Positions 1-6,914 of a stretch of DNA of 48,631 nucleotides are shown one piece after another. The DNA lies in the NCBI GenBank assembly GCA_964244655.1, contig CAXTJU010000019.1, positions 1 through 48,631 on the forward strand. Reading direction: 5' to 3'. Position 1 is the first letter of the stretch; each line of letters opens with the position of its first letter. This DNA is from LMUY01 sp964244655 (GTDB taxonomy: Bacteria > Pseudomonadota > Alphaproteobacteria > Acetobacterales > Acetobacteraceae). The position numbers and the translations under genes are program-made. The notes under the pieces are model-generated. The model did no database searches. It worked only from the letters and a program-made list of their open reading frames with translations, and was not told where the DNA came from.

Positions 1-27
1 TCCACCCGCAGGGGCGCACTCCACTAA

Positions 28-1230
28 GAGGGTCAATTTTCCACGCTGTTCCACACGCTGGGGTGGCCGGAGTCCTTCGACGGCCTCGCGACACGCGTCA
101 GGGCGTCCCACCCGGCGGATCTCGGCTTCGCCAGGCAATACGGACGCCTCCACCGCTTCGTCGCCCGATGCGGGGGCGAACCGTATGCCGCCCCGCTTCG
201 AGATGCCTACGGCGCGCACTTGGCGGGCAGGGGCGACGTGTCCGAGAAGGACTGGCCGGTCTTCCTCGAAATGCCGCGCACGGTGCGTCCGTCCCTATCC
301 GCTGCCGAGACGCAGGTCCTGCTCGGGTTGGGGCCGAGGCAGTTCGCCGCACTGGAACGTCAGGCGTTGTGGACCGATTCCGTGCCCGTGTTCTCGCCGT
401 CCAAGCGGGGGAGGTACGCCCGGGCCGACATTCTCGCCTTCAGGGCGAAGCTCGACCGGCTCGTGACGCCGCATGTCCTCGACGTGTCGCTCGGCATCGG
501 GCACGGCCACGGCACGGCGCTCTGCGACGCTGGCCTGATTCCTTCCCACCATTGGACCCGCCACGGCAAGAAGGTCGAAACACGGTCCGTGGACATGGCG
601 GATGCCGAGGCGGTGCTGCGTCGTCTGGAGCGACTGGCCCGCCCGCTGCCGCCCGACCGACCCCTCTCATTCACCGCGGTGATCCAGCGCGCGCTCAATC
701 GACGCGTCCTGTCGTTCGCGGACGTCATGCGCTGCATCCTGTCCGGACAGCTTCGCGGCCATGTCGCCGACCCACGTAAACCCGGTCTCGCGGCGATGGC
801 GTTCGAGGAAGCCGAGGTCGTTCGCGTGTTGGACGACATGGCCACCCCCTCGCGGTGCGGGAAGATTTGCCTGGCCGACGTGGCTCGAAGCCTTCACGTC
901 GGCGCGAAGGGAGTGCGCCGCCTGGTCGAGATGGGACTGCTGCCCAGACTGGATTGCGGCAAACACTTCGTCTTCGACATGGAGGCAGTGAAAGGATTCG
1001 GCGATACCTTCGTCTCCGACGCCGAGCTTGCCCGGCAGAACGGGATGAAGCTGGAGACCGTTCGCGAAATCCTCTCCCGGAACGGGGCGAAACCAATTGC
1101 GGTGGTTCCCTTCCGGAGGAAGGCGACCTCGTCGATTTATCGCGGCGAAGACGTTGTCGCGCACTTTACATGCGAGATTTCGACTCGTCCGGTCATGTCG
1201 TCCAGGCGAACCAGTTCGCGACCGCCGTAG
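28..1230 (+). CDS. TniQ-like protein, C-terminal part (5' end missing or disrupted)
   Basis: The frame is open from just after an in-frame TAA at 25-27 to the stop at 1230, with no convincing start codon; a TTG at 220 is the first ordinary candidate, but the residues before it (PADLGFARQYGRLHRF, then EPYAAPLRDAYGAHL) look like genuine protein. Layout and wording resemble the helical C-terminal half of TniQ-family proteins, the target-selection partners of TniA/TniB transposases in Tn5053- and Tn7-like elements. A helix-turn-helix-like stretch lies near the middle (CLADVARSLHVGAKGVRRLV). The usual N-terminal TniQ zinc-finger part is not in the window, so the gene is either cut by the window edge plus a frameshift near the T-run at 37-40, or a remnant. 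Family assignment is by eye and moderate. Confidence 0.5.
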   Translation, partial: EGQFSTLFHTLGWPESFDGLATRVRASHPADLGFARQYGRLHRFVARCGGEPYAAPLRDAYGAHLAGRGDVSEKDWPVFLEMPRTVRPSLSAAETQVLLGLGPRQFAALERQALWTDSVPVFSPSKRGRYARADILAFRAKLDRLVTPHVLDVSLGIGHGHGTALCDAGLIPSHHWTRHGKKVETRSVDMADAEAVLRRLERLARPLPPDRPLSFTAVIQRALNRRVLSFADVMRCILSGQLRGHVADPRKPGLAAMAFEEAEVVRVLDDMATPSRCGKICLADVARSLHVGAKGVRRLVEMGLLPRLDCGKHFVFDMEAVKGFGDTFVSDAELARQNGMKLETVREILSRNGAKPIAVVPFRRKATSSIYRGEDVVAHFTCEISTRPVMSSRRTSSRPP

Positions 1231-1487
1231 GTAGGGTTTGACCTTGGCGCCGCTCCTGACCGGTTCACCCACGGTCCGGCCTGCCGCCAGGTCGCCCAGG
1301 TCTAAGTGGGGAATCTCGCTGTTGGACCGTTGGTGCCAAAGTTGAAACTGGTGTTCACGTTGGTGTGGATCTCAGGTTCCAGTTCGTATCAATAAATATT
1401 CGGCAGCACGCCTACAGAAGTTGTTACCTTCCGTCCGGAGGGCATCTGTGAGAACCTGACGTTCTCCGGAAAGACAGAGCCATTGCA

Positions 1488-2273
1488 TTGCAATACGCCC
1501 TCCACCCTCACGAGAACCGTTTCATTGATGTCGAGGCTTACACGCGCGAGTCGGGTAATCAGCCCATAGGCCACCCCGGACCCTGGAAGCCTACGCCCCC
1601 ACGCTGCCCGTACTGTCCTGCGCGTCTCCAGCCCCGCGCGCGCTCACCCATTCGGATCGCGCACTTCAAACACCCGAAAGGTGCCATCTGCCCTTCGACG
1701 GCCCGCGCCGGACAGCCCTATCACGGATTGACGCCCCAACAACCGGATGGCGCGACTGCGGCGGTCTTGTTCAACGCCTTCCTGGCCGATTGGCCCAGCC
1801 ATTACAGGGCGGTTCGCTCGCTCGTGCCTTGCCTGAACGCGGACGAGTTCGAGGAAACTGTGACCGCCGCCACGCAAGCCAACTCTTGGGCCTGGGTGGA
1901 CATGCCAATTTGGGCCGTCCCTTACATGCTTATATTGCAACGTGACTATCCACCGCAAAGGCCCGTCGCGAGGGCACCCTTGATGGTCCTACGAGAACTT
2001 TGGTTCCGCTTCTGGTTTCACCATGAAGCTAGGCCGCTCGACGCTCTCTGGATCCACGTCGACGGAGCGCCGCAGTTGGTCAGGGCCTCCTATCGACTGA
2101 AGCCGGGACAAAGAAGGCCGACCGAGGACGAACTGACAAAGGACCCAATTCGGTTCCCTATTGGACCAATGCTGCTGGCAGACGCTCAAGGGCAGAGAAA
2201 CGACATGAGCGCGCAATTCGTTGCCCGATTGGACGGGCGCCTCCATGCGATACGCGCGCGGCTTCACGAATGA
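1488..2273 (+). CDS. Hypothetical protein with N-terminal CPYC zinc-ribbon-like motif
   Basis: A 261-residue protein from a TTG start; I see no better start. Residues about 38-70 contain CPYC, then IAHFKHPKG and a later Cys, a pattern like the N-terminal zinc-ribbon of CoiA-type competence nucleases, in which a Cys pair is followed by an HFxH signature. The rest is rich in Trp and aromatic residues (WVDMPIWAVPYM, LWFRFWFHHEA) and has no family I recognise, nor any membrane segment. It lies downstream of the TniQ-like gene in the same direction and its last 116 bases overlap a convergent gene. Function unknown; a nucleic-acid role is only a guess from the motif. Confidence 0.5.
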   Translation: MQYALHPHENRFIDVEAYTRESGNQPIGHPGPWKPTPPRCPYCPARLQPRARSPIRIAHFKHPKGAICPSTARAGQPYHGLTPQQPDGATAAVLFNAFLADWPSHYRAVRSLVPCLNADEFEETVTAATQANSWAWVDMPIWAVPYMLILQRDYPPQRPVARAPLMVLRELWFRFWFHHEARPLDALWIHVDGAPQLVRASYRLKPGQRRPTEDELTKDPIRFPIGPMLLADAQGQRNDMSAQFVARLDGRLHAIRARLHE

Positions 2274-2628
2274 GCACCTCGACGGCACCGTCGGCCGTGG
2301 TCCCGTCATACGACACGGACACCGTGGCCCGCGAGAAAGCCCCATCCGACAGATCCTCCGCGATCCGTCTTGCGTCACGCCTCCTGCTGACCTCGTTGGC
2401 CGTGGCGTCCATCAGCCAGGCCCTGCAACCTTCAGGTCCAAGAGGATGTCCGTAGCCTTCCCGCGCCAGGGCGCGATGAAGGCGGCGCAGCCATTCGTCA
2501 ACCGATAGCATGTTCAGGAGTACGCGCCGGAGCACGCCCCCTTCGGCAGGCAGCAAGACCCAATCGAGGCGCTCCAGTGGGGGAACGGCTTCTGACGAAG
2601 TGGCGGCGACGACGAGAACGGAAGGCAT
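2158..2628 (-). CDS. Hypothetical protein, convergent with and overlapping the previous gene
   Basis: A 156-residue protein starting MPSVLVVAATSSEAVPP. The ATG at 2626-2628 is chosen because GAGGG lies about seven bases upstream on the minus strand; an in-frame ATG at 2661 and a longer start at 2748 are possible. It begins with a short hydrophobic beta-like strand, followed by a mixed charged region (VDEWLRRLHRALAREGYGHP, EVSRRRDARRIAEDLSDGAF) and a Thr/Ser-rich strand. No domain is recognised. Its 3' end overlaps the plus-strand gene by 116 bases tail to tail, which is unusually long for bacteria, so one of the two C-termini may be non-functional or the region may be decaying. Confidence 0.4.
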   Translation of the reverse strand: MPSVLVVAATSSEAVPPLERLDWVLLPAEGGVLRRVLLNMLSVDEWLRRLHRALAREGYGHPLGPEGCRAWLMDATANEVSRRRDARRIAEDLSDGAFSRATVSVSYDGTTADGAVEVLIREAARVSHGGARPIGQRIARSCRFSALERLPAALVQ

Positions 2629-3025
2629 GGATGACCCTCGGAACGGAAGTACCTTCGACATCAATCGGACCGGCTTGCAAGACACAACCCTGGATTTTCG
2701 ACGCCAGCCGAGGTTGCGGGTCCGACACCCGCTCCCTCGGCCAATCAATTGACGACGGGAGGTGGCGCGCAGGCCGCGGCGTCCGGGATTTCCGGTCGAA
2801 CTGCGACCGCGACAGATGCTTGTCTTCTTCCAATCGACCGCTCAGTGTCAGGGAGGAGGATCGGGCCAATCCAGGCTTTCAGCATGCCAAACGGGTCCCT
2901 GGCAGAGCGCGGTTGCAGGGTTTCCATGACTTGCACCACCGTTTCTGATCACGTCACGGCATCACCCGCTGCATGGGCACCACTCCCATAGCGCCGTCGG
3001 ACCTTCAAGCTGTCAGGTATCCGCG
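2629..3025. other. Intergenic stretch without a supported gene
   Basis: About 400 bases between the divergent minus-strand gene and the cassette starting at 3026. Six-frame reading gives only short frames with poor codon patterns and no family resemblance. It must hold the promoters of both neighbours, but I see no convincing -35/-10 pair, operator palindrome or hairpin. Confidence 0.4.
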
Positions 3026-3199
3026 ATGCCATGCAGGCACTACGCCGTCCACTTAATTGCAGGCCTAAATTGCTGCTTCTACGTCGCGAGACCGGAACGG
3101 CCGCATCGGCTCAGCTTTACCCAGTCGGACAAGGACTGCGAACGGTGTGGCAACATCGTGCTGACGTCAGTGAAGGCATCATGTACCATCCCTGCATGA
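3026..3199 (+). CDS. Small Cys-rich ORF (57 aa) at head of the DUF262 cassette
   Basis: A 57-residue ORF from ATG 3026, with AGG eight bases upstream. It has five or six Cys residues, including a CERCGN pair near residue 42 that could bind a metal. Of the three frames here it has the most GC-rich third positions. Its TGA overlaps the ATG of the next small ORF as ATGA, the first link in a chain of overlaps that continues through four more genes. No family is recognised. It could be a regulatory or leader peptide, an antitoxin-like partner, or the remnant of a longer gene split by a frameshift. Confidence 0.3.
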   Translation: MPCRHYAVHLIAGLNCCFYVARPERPHRLSFTQSDKDCERCGNIVLTSVKASCTIPA

Positions 3200-3414
3200 C
3201 TCGTCCGTTCATGTCCTCATGCCAGTTCGGAAACCTGAGGTCCGAAAAGGATGGCACGCGCATCAGACAGTGGTTTGGAAAAACGACTGCCTGGGTGCCA
3301 AGTGATGCGGCACTATCAGAGATCGCAGGCGTCTCAGCTTGGGCGGAGTTCATCCGCCGCTGTCGAAACGGTTCAGGAATGGCAGGGTTGCGGATGATCG
3401 AGGGGGGGCGATGA
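3196..3414 (+). CDS. Small ORF (72 aa) coupled to the DUF262 gene
   Basis: A 72-residue ORF beginning MTRPFMSSCQFGNLRS. Its ATG overlaps the TGA of the preceding 57-residue ORF, and its own TGA overlaps the ATG of the DUF262 gene at 3411, both in ATGA form. It is basic and soluble, with no signal peptide or membrane segment, and I recognise no domain. The GGGGGG just before its stop serves as ribosome binding site for the DUF262 gene. The double overlap is the main support; it could instead be a translated leader for the DUF262 gene. Confidence 0.35.
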   Translation: MTRPFMSSCQFGNLRSEKDGTRIRQWFGKTTAWVPSDAALSEIAGVSAWAEFIRRCRNGSGMAGLRMIEGGR

Positions 3415-4589
3415 GTGGGATCTCGAAAGGTCAGGTCGGCGAGGACGATCTCGATGGTCTCGATGCCACCGAAGACCAGGGAGGCGGCCCATCCAGCATC
3501 AAGCCTTACGATCCCAGGAAGATACGGATTACGACCAAGTCGTTCACTCTGCGGGAGATCATGGGCCAGATAGAGGACGGTGACATCGACCTCTCGCCTG
3601 ATTTCCAACGCGAATACGTTTGGAAACCGCGCCAGCGCACCAGACTGGTCGAATCCATCCTGCTCGGTATTCCACTTCCGGCGTTCTACTTCAACCAGGG
3701 CGAGAACGGCGCCTATCAGGTCGTCGACGGTGTCCAGCGTCTGTCCACAATCCGCCTCTTCATGAGCGGCTTTCACCGTCTATTGGAAGAGGATCTGGAA
3801 TATTTGGCCCACCTAAGCGGCTGCACCTTCGGCGAAATCGACCCCGCCTCGGCCAGGCGATTCCGCAGCACGCAGATAGTTGTGCATGTGATCGAACCGC
3901 AGACGCCGGACGAAGTGAAATACGACATCTTCAACAGGGTCAACACGCTGGGCAGCCCCTTGTCAGCCCAGGAGATTCGGCACGCGATGAGTGGCGACCG
4001 GTCCAGAAGCTTTGTCGGCAGACTTGCCGAGAGCCCGGAGTTCGACATGGCGACGCAGGGACAATACTGGCGAACGACGGCGGACGGTAAGGCCAGGGAC
4101 AGCGGCCGGATGGCCAATCGGGAGCTCGCCCTAAGATTCTGTGCGTTTCGTGTCTGCTCGATCGACGAGTATAGGCAATACACGAGCCTCGATGCATTCC
4201 TGATAGATTTCACCAAACGCATCGACGGCGTCTCCCAACGCCCACGTATCGGCGAGGACCATCTTGCGCGGCTCGAAGGCGATTTTGTCCGCGCGATGAA
4301 AGCAGCAGCCGAAGTGCTTGAGAATGCCGCGTTCCGACGATGGCCACCAGGTGGGGACCGGCGTGGGCCGATCAACCGCGCCGTGTTCGAAGCACAGGCA
4401 AACGCGCTGGCCGACTACCCCCTCGACGCGCTTCTCAAACGCAAGCCGCAAGTCGTTAGTGCCTTCCGCAACGCGTTTCTGGAAGCTGATTACCTGCGAT
4501 CTGTGACCGTCGGCACCGGAGATCCCAACCGGGTTGCATACCGGCTCGAACGGACCCGCGCGATCCTGACTGAGGCTCTATCGTGCTGA
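3411..4589 (+). CDS. DUF262 (GmrSD N-like) domain protein without HNH domain
   Basis: A 392-residue protein. Residues about 45-120 form a DUF262 domain, the ParB/sulfiredoxin-like fold found in the N-terminal half of GmrSD-type restriction enzymes: DFQREYVW (64-71), IPLPAFYF (87-94) and VDGVQRLST (105-113), the last matching the family's DGQQR nucleotide-binding motif. In GmrSD-type enzymes this fold is thought to bind and hydrolyse nucleotides, with a DUF1524 HNH nuclease following; here the C-terminal half (ending TVGTGDPNRVAYRLERTRAI) has no HNH motif. The ATG at 3411 is chosen for the strong GAGGGGGG before it. It is coupled to the ATPase gene downstream, suggesting an anti-phage or genome-defence module. 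Domain assignment is firm, role inferred. Confidence 0.85.
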   Translation: MSGISKGQVGEDDLDGLDATEDQGGGPSSIKPYDPRKIRITTKSFTLREIMGQIEDGDIDLSPDFQREYVWKPRQRTRLVESILLGIPLPAFYFNQGENGAYQVVDGVQRLSTIRLFMSGFHRLLEEDLEYLAHLSGCTFGEIDPASARRFRSTQIVVHVIEPQTPDEVKYDIFNRVNTLGSPLSAQEIRHAMSGDRSRSFVGRLAESPEFDMATQGQYWRTTADGKARDSGRMANRELALRFCAFRVCSIDEYRQYTSLDAFLIDFTKRIDGVSQRPRIGEDHLARLEGDFVRAMKAAAEVLENAAFRRWPPGGDRRGPINRAVFEAQANALADYPLDALLKRKPQVVSAFRNAFLEADYLRSVTVGTGDPNRVAYRLERTRAILTEALSC

Positions 4590-5698
4590 CTGCCGCCGAC
4601 ATCGTCGGCTTCAAGCGGTTCGCCGGAATACACCTTGCCCTGTCGCCCCTGACCGTGCTCACGGGACTGAACGGGTCGGGGAAGACCAGCTTCATCCAAG
4701 CCATGCTTCTGGCTCATGAAGCAGCCACCCACCGCGGGAGGTCGCTGCGACTGAACGGACCTTTTGGACTTTCGCTTGGCACCGCTGAAGATGTGCTGAA
4801 CTGGAACTCCAGTTCCCCGGTGCGGCTTCGATTCGAGGGCGCACTTGGTCAAGAGGCAGAATTCCTTTTTGGCGTACCCAACGAGGACGCGATGTATTTG
4901 GATATCCAGGAATATGCTTCCAGTGGCCTCAAGGCGTTCGCAGGAGCGCCGCGGTCCTTCACCTACCTCAGTGCCGAGCGGCTCGGACCGCGAGGGTTCG
5001 GCGAGACCTCCCCCCTTCCCGACAGTGAACTGGAGGTCGGAACTCGTGGGGAGTATTGCGCTCATGTGCTCGCTGCGCTCGGCGACAAGCCGATGATGCA
5101 CGCCGGGCGTTCGCATCCCTCGCACAAGGTAGATACTGCGCAGTTGCTCAAATACGAGGTCGAGCAGTGGTTGAGCGAGATCGCCCGTCCAGTCGAGATT
5201 TCAGGCGAGCGGGTGGCCGCATCCACTGTTGCGGAACTGCAGTATCGGACGCAAGGCGGTTCCTGGGTCCGCGCTACGAACATGGGATTCGGCGTGACCT
5301 ACGCATTGCCGGTTATCCTTGCAGGACTGATCGCGGAACCGGACGGCATCGTAATCGTCGAAAACCCGGAAGCTCACCTACACCCGGCGGGTCAGTCGCG
5401 CATGGGGGTGTTCTTGGCCTGGCTCGCTGGAAGGGGAGTCCAGACTTTAATTGAGACGCATTCCGACCACGTGCTTAATGGTATTCGCCGCGCGGTGGCG
5501 GAATTCGCTTTCGTCAGCGCCGCCGATACTTGCGTTCACTGGTTCGGAGGCTTCGAAGACGGTGACGCTGACAGGGTGTTCACCCTCGCCATTGGCGAGA
5601 CGGGAACGGTCTCCGATTGGCCACGTGGCTTCTTCGACCAGTACCAGGTGGATGTAGCCTCGCTCGGCCGCATTAGACGCACCAGACAGCGTCCGTGA
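4583..5698 (+). CDS. OLD/DUF3696-like ABC-type ATPase
   Basis: A 371-residue SMC/RecF-type ATPase: Walker A GLNGSGKTS (28-36), a Q/D-loop-like YLSAERLGPRG (128-138), a signature-like NMGFGVTYALP (233-243), Walker B IVIVENPEAHLHP (256-268) and an H-loop ETHSDHVLNGIRR (291-303). This layout, with Walker B reading ENPEAHLHP, is that of the AAA_15/AAA_21 proteins annotated as DUF3696. There is no Toprim nuclease domain after the ATPase, unlike full OLD nucleases. The GTG start at 4583 lies inside the end of the DUF262 gene (GTGCTGA) and the stop overlaps the next start. In Septu- or Gabija-like defence systems such ATPases sense phage processes and control an effector; that role here is inference. 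Confidence 0.85.
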   Translation: MLTAADIVGFKRFAGIHLALSPLTVLTGLNGSGKTSFIQAMLLAHEAATHRGRSLRLNGPFGLSLGTAEDVLNWNSSSPVRLRFEGALGQEAEFLFGVPNEDAMYLDIQEYASSGLKAFAGAPRSFTYLSAERLGPRGFGETSPLPDSELEVGTRGEYCAHVLAALGDKPMMHAGRSHPSHKVDTAQLLKYEVEQWLSEIARPVEISGERVAASTVAELQYRTQGGSWVRATNMGFGVTYALPVILAGLIAEPDGIVIVENPEAHLHPAGQSRMGVFLAWLAGRGVQTLIETHSDHVLNGIRRAVAEFAFVSAADTCVHWFGGFEDGDADRVFTLAIGETGTVSDWPRGFFDQYQVDVASLGRIRRTRQRP

Positions 5699-6693
5699 CG
5701 TTCATCGTCAATGGAGCCGACTGGCAGTTCGACGGTGCCTCCAGCGACGCGGTGACGCAGGCGCTGGACCGGTTTTGCGAATTCGCACGCTTGTCGAAGG
5801 AGCGCGGCGAGATCTTTATGCTCGGGGATGACTTCCAGTTCCGGCCGATGCGTGGCCAACTCACGCTTTGGGACTTGTTCGCCGCCGAGGCGGGTCTGGG
5901 ACTGTCCGGCGAACTCTGCCAGGAACTCGCGGCATGGCTTGGCCCGGCCCGATGCTACCTCGATGTCGAAGACTGGCCTAACGACTTGGACGAGACAGTT
6001 GTGTCTGTAGGTATGCATCCGGCTGCCGAGAACGTCGACGTTGCCTGGGCCCACCACTGCATACGCGCGGGCCGGATCGCTGCCTGCTTCACGATCTGCG
6101 AAGCCGCAGTCATAGAGACGACAACCGTAAGCGGGGTGGCGAGCGTGCATTTCGTCGCTGACGAGGGGAGCCGTAAGCGGTTCTGGCAAGAGGTTATCGT
6201 CCTTCAAGGAGATGATGCCGCCAGCCTGCAGCGCTACGCCGCCCATGCTTTCCCCGACTTGTTCTTCGTGGAGGGCGTGCTCACCCACCTCGAACGCCTG
6301 GGCGGTGGATACCGCGCGGCGCGAGAGCGTGTGCGCAGCGCACTTTCGGCGCTCGACGACAGGGGGCATTGGATCTTCACCAATCCACCCCCAGCCTTCG
6401 CGCCCGAGGAAAGGCTCCTAACTTCCAGCGAAGGCATGCCTCCTAATCAGCTGGTAATAGGGCGCTTCGCCCGAAGCGGCCTTGACGTCGCTCCTGAGAA
6501 CCCGAACGTGTATATGAACCGCGAGTGCCGCGAGGCTCGGGAGACGACACTTGACCGGCGCACGCTCTACTGTGAGTGGCACGTCAAACTGGAACCTCAC
6601 CGGAATCGCATCCACATCCATGCACCTGTTCCGCAGAGCAAGGATAAGGTTATCATAGGACTAATCGCCGAGCATCTGCCGCTCCCTGGCTGA
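5695..6693 (+). CDS. Unrecognised third protein of the DUF262/ATPase cassette
   Basis: A 332-residue soluble protein from a GTG whose GTGA overlaps the ATPase stop. I do not recognise a named domain. The first 100 residues are acidic (GEIFMLGDDFQFRP; LDVEDWPNDLDE), residues 118-175 look like an alpha/beta core (VAWAHHCIRAGRIAACFTI; VHFVADEGSRKRFW), and residues 275-332 look like a compact conserved domain: NRECREAR, then CEWHVKLEPHRNRIHIH (293-309) and a closing IIGLIAEHLPLPG. The His/Arg/Glu-rich CEWH...HRNRIHIH stretch could be catalytic or RNA-binding, as in small RNase toxins. By position it is the likely effector or specificity subunit of the module. Alternatives: a regulator of the ATPase. 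Confidence 0.75.
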   Translation: MTFIVNGADWQFDGASSDAVTQALDRFCEFARLSKERGEIFMLGDDFQFRPMRGQLTLWDLFAAEAGLGLSGELCQELAAWLGPARCYLDVEDWPNDLDETVVSVGMHPAAENVDVAWAHHCIRAGRIAACFTICEAAVIETTTVSGVASVHFVADEGSRKRFWQEVIVLQGDDAASLQRYAAHAFPDLFFVEGVLTHLERLGGGYRAARERVRSALSALDDRGHWIFTNPPPAFAPEERLLTSSEGMPPNQLVIGRFARSGLDVAPENPNVYMNRECREARETTLDRRTLYCEWHVKLEPHRNRIHIHAPVPQSKDKVIIGLIAEHLPLPG

Positions 6694-6914
6694 GCGCTTC
6701 GCAGTGCCGGAGCAAGGGGACCGGTGCCAGACCGCACAGCGCGCTCGTCCTGGACGATGCGAGTTGCTCCACGGGCTGGTGCCAGGAAGCTGGGCCAGTC
6801 CAGACGGCTCACACTAGATATCCGAGGCCTGCTAAGTTTGCGCTAAAGTTCGATATTCTGCGCTACTCTGCTGATTTCAGATGGCCTGCGTGAAAGGCTA
6901 TTAGATTGGTGCTT

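Noticed and set aside
3117..3776. 219-residue minus-strand frame over the start of the DUF262 gene
   Set aside because: It overlaps the well-supported DUF262 domain and has no recognisable motif.
3411..4589. Complete GmrSD type IV restriction enzyme
   Set aside because: Only the DUF262 half is present; no DUF1524 HNH motif occurs in the C-terminal part or in the next gene.
4583..5698. Full OLD-family nuclease
   Set aside because: The ATPase is followed by the end of the protein; no Toprim D-x-D or E motif is present.
6831..6866. Sigma-70-like promoter before the kinase gene
   Set aside because: TTGCGC at 6838 has no acceptable -10 box at 17 bases, and TATTCT at 6854 has no -35; the A/T-rich leader alone is not enough.
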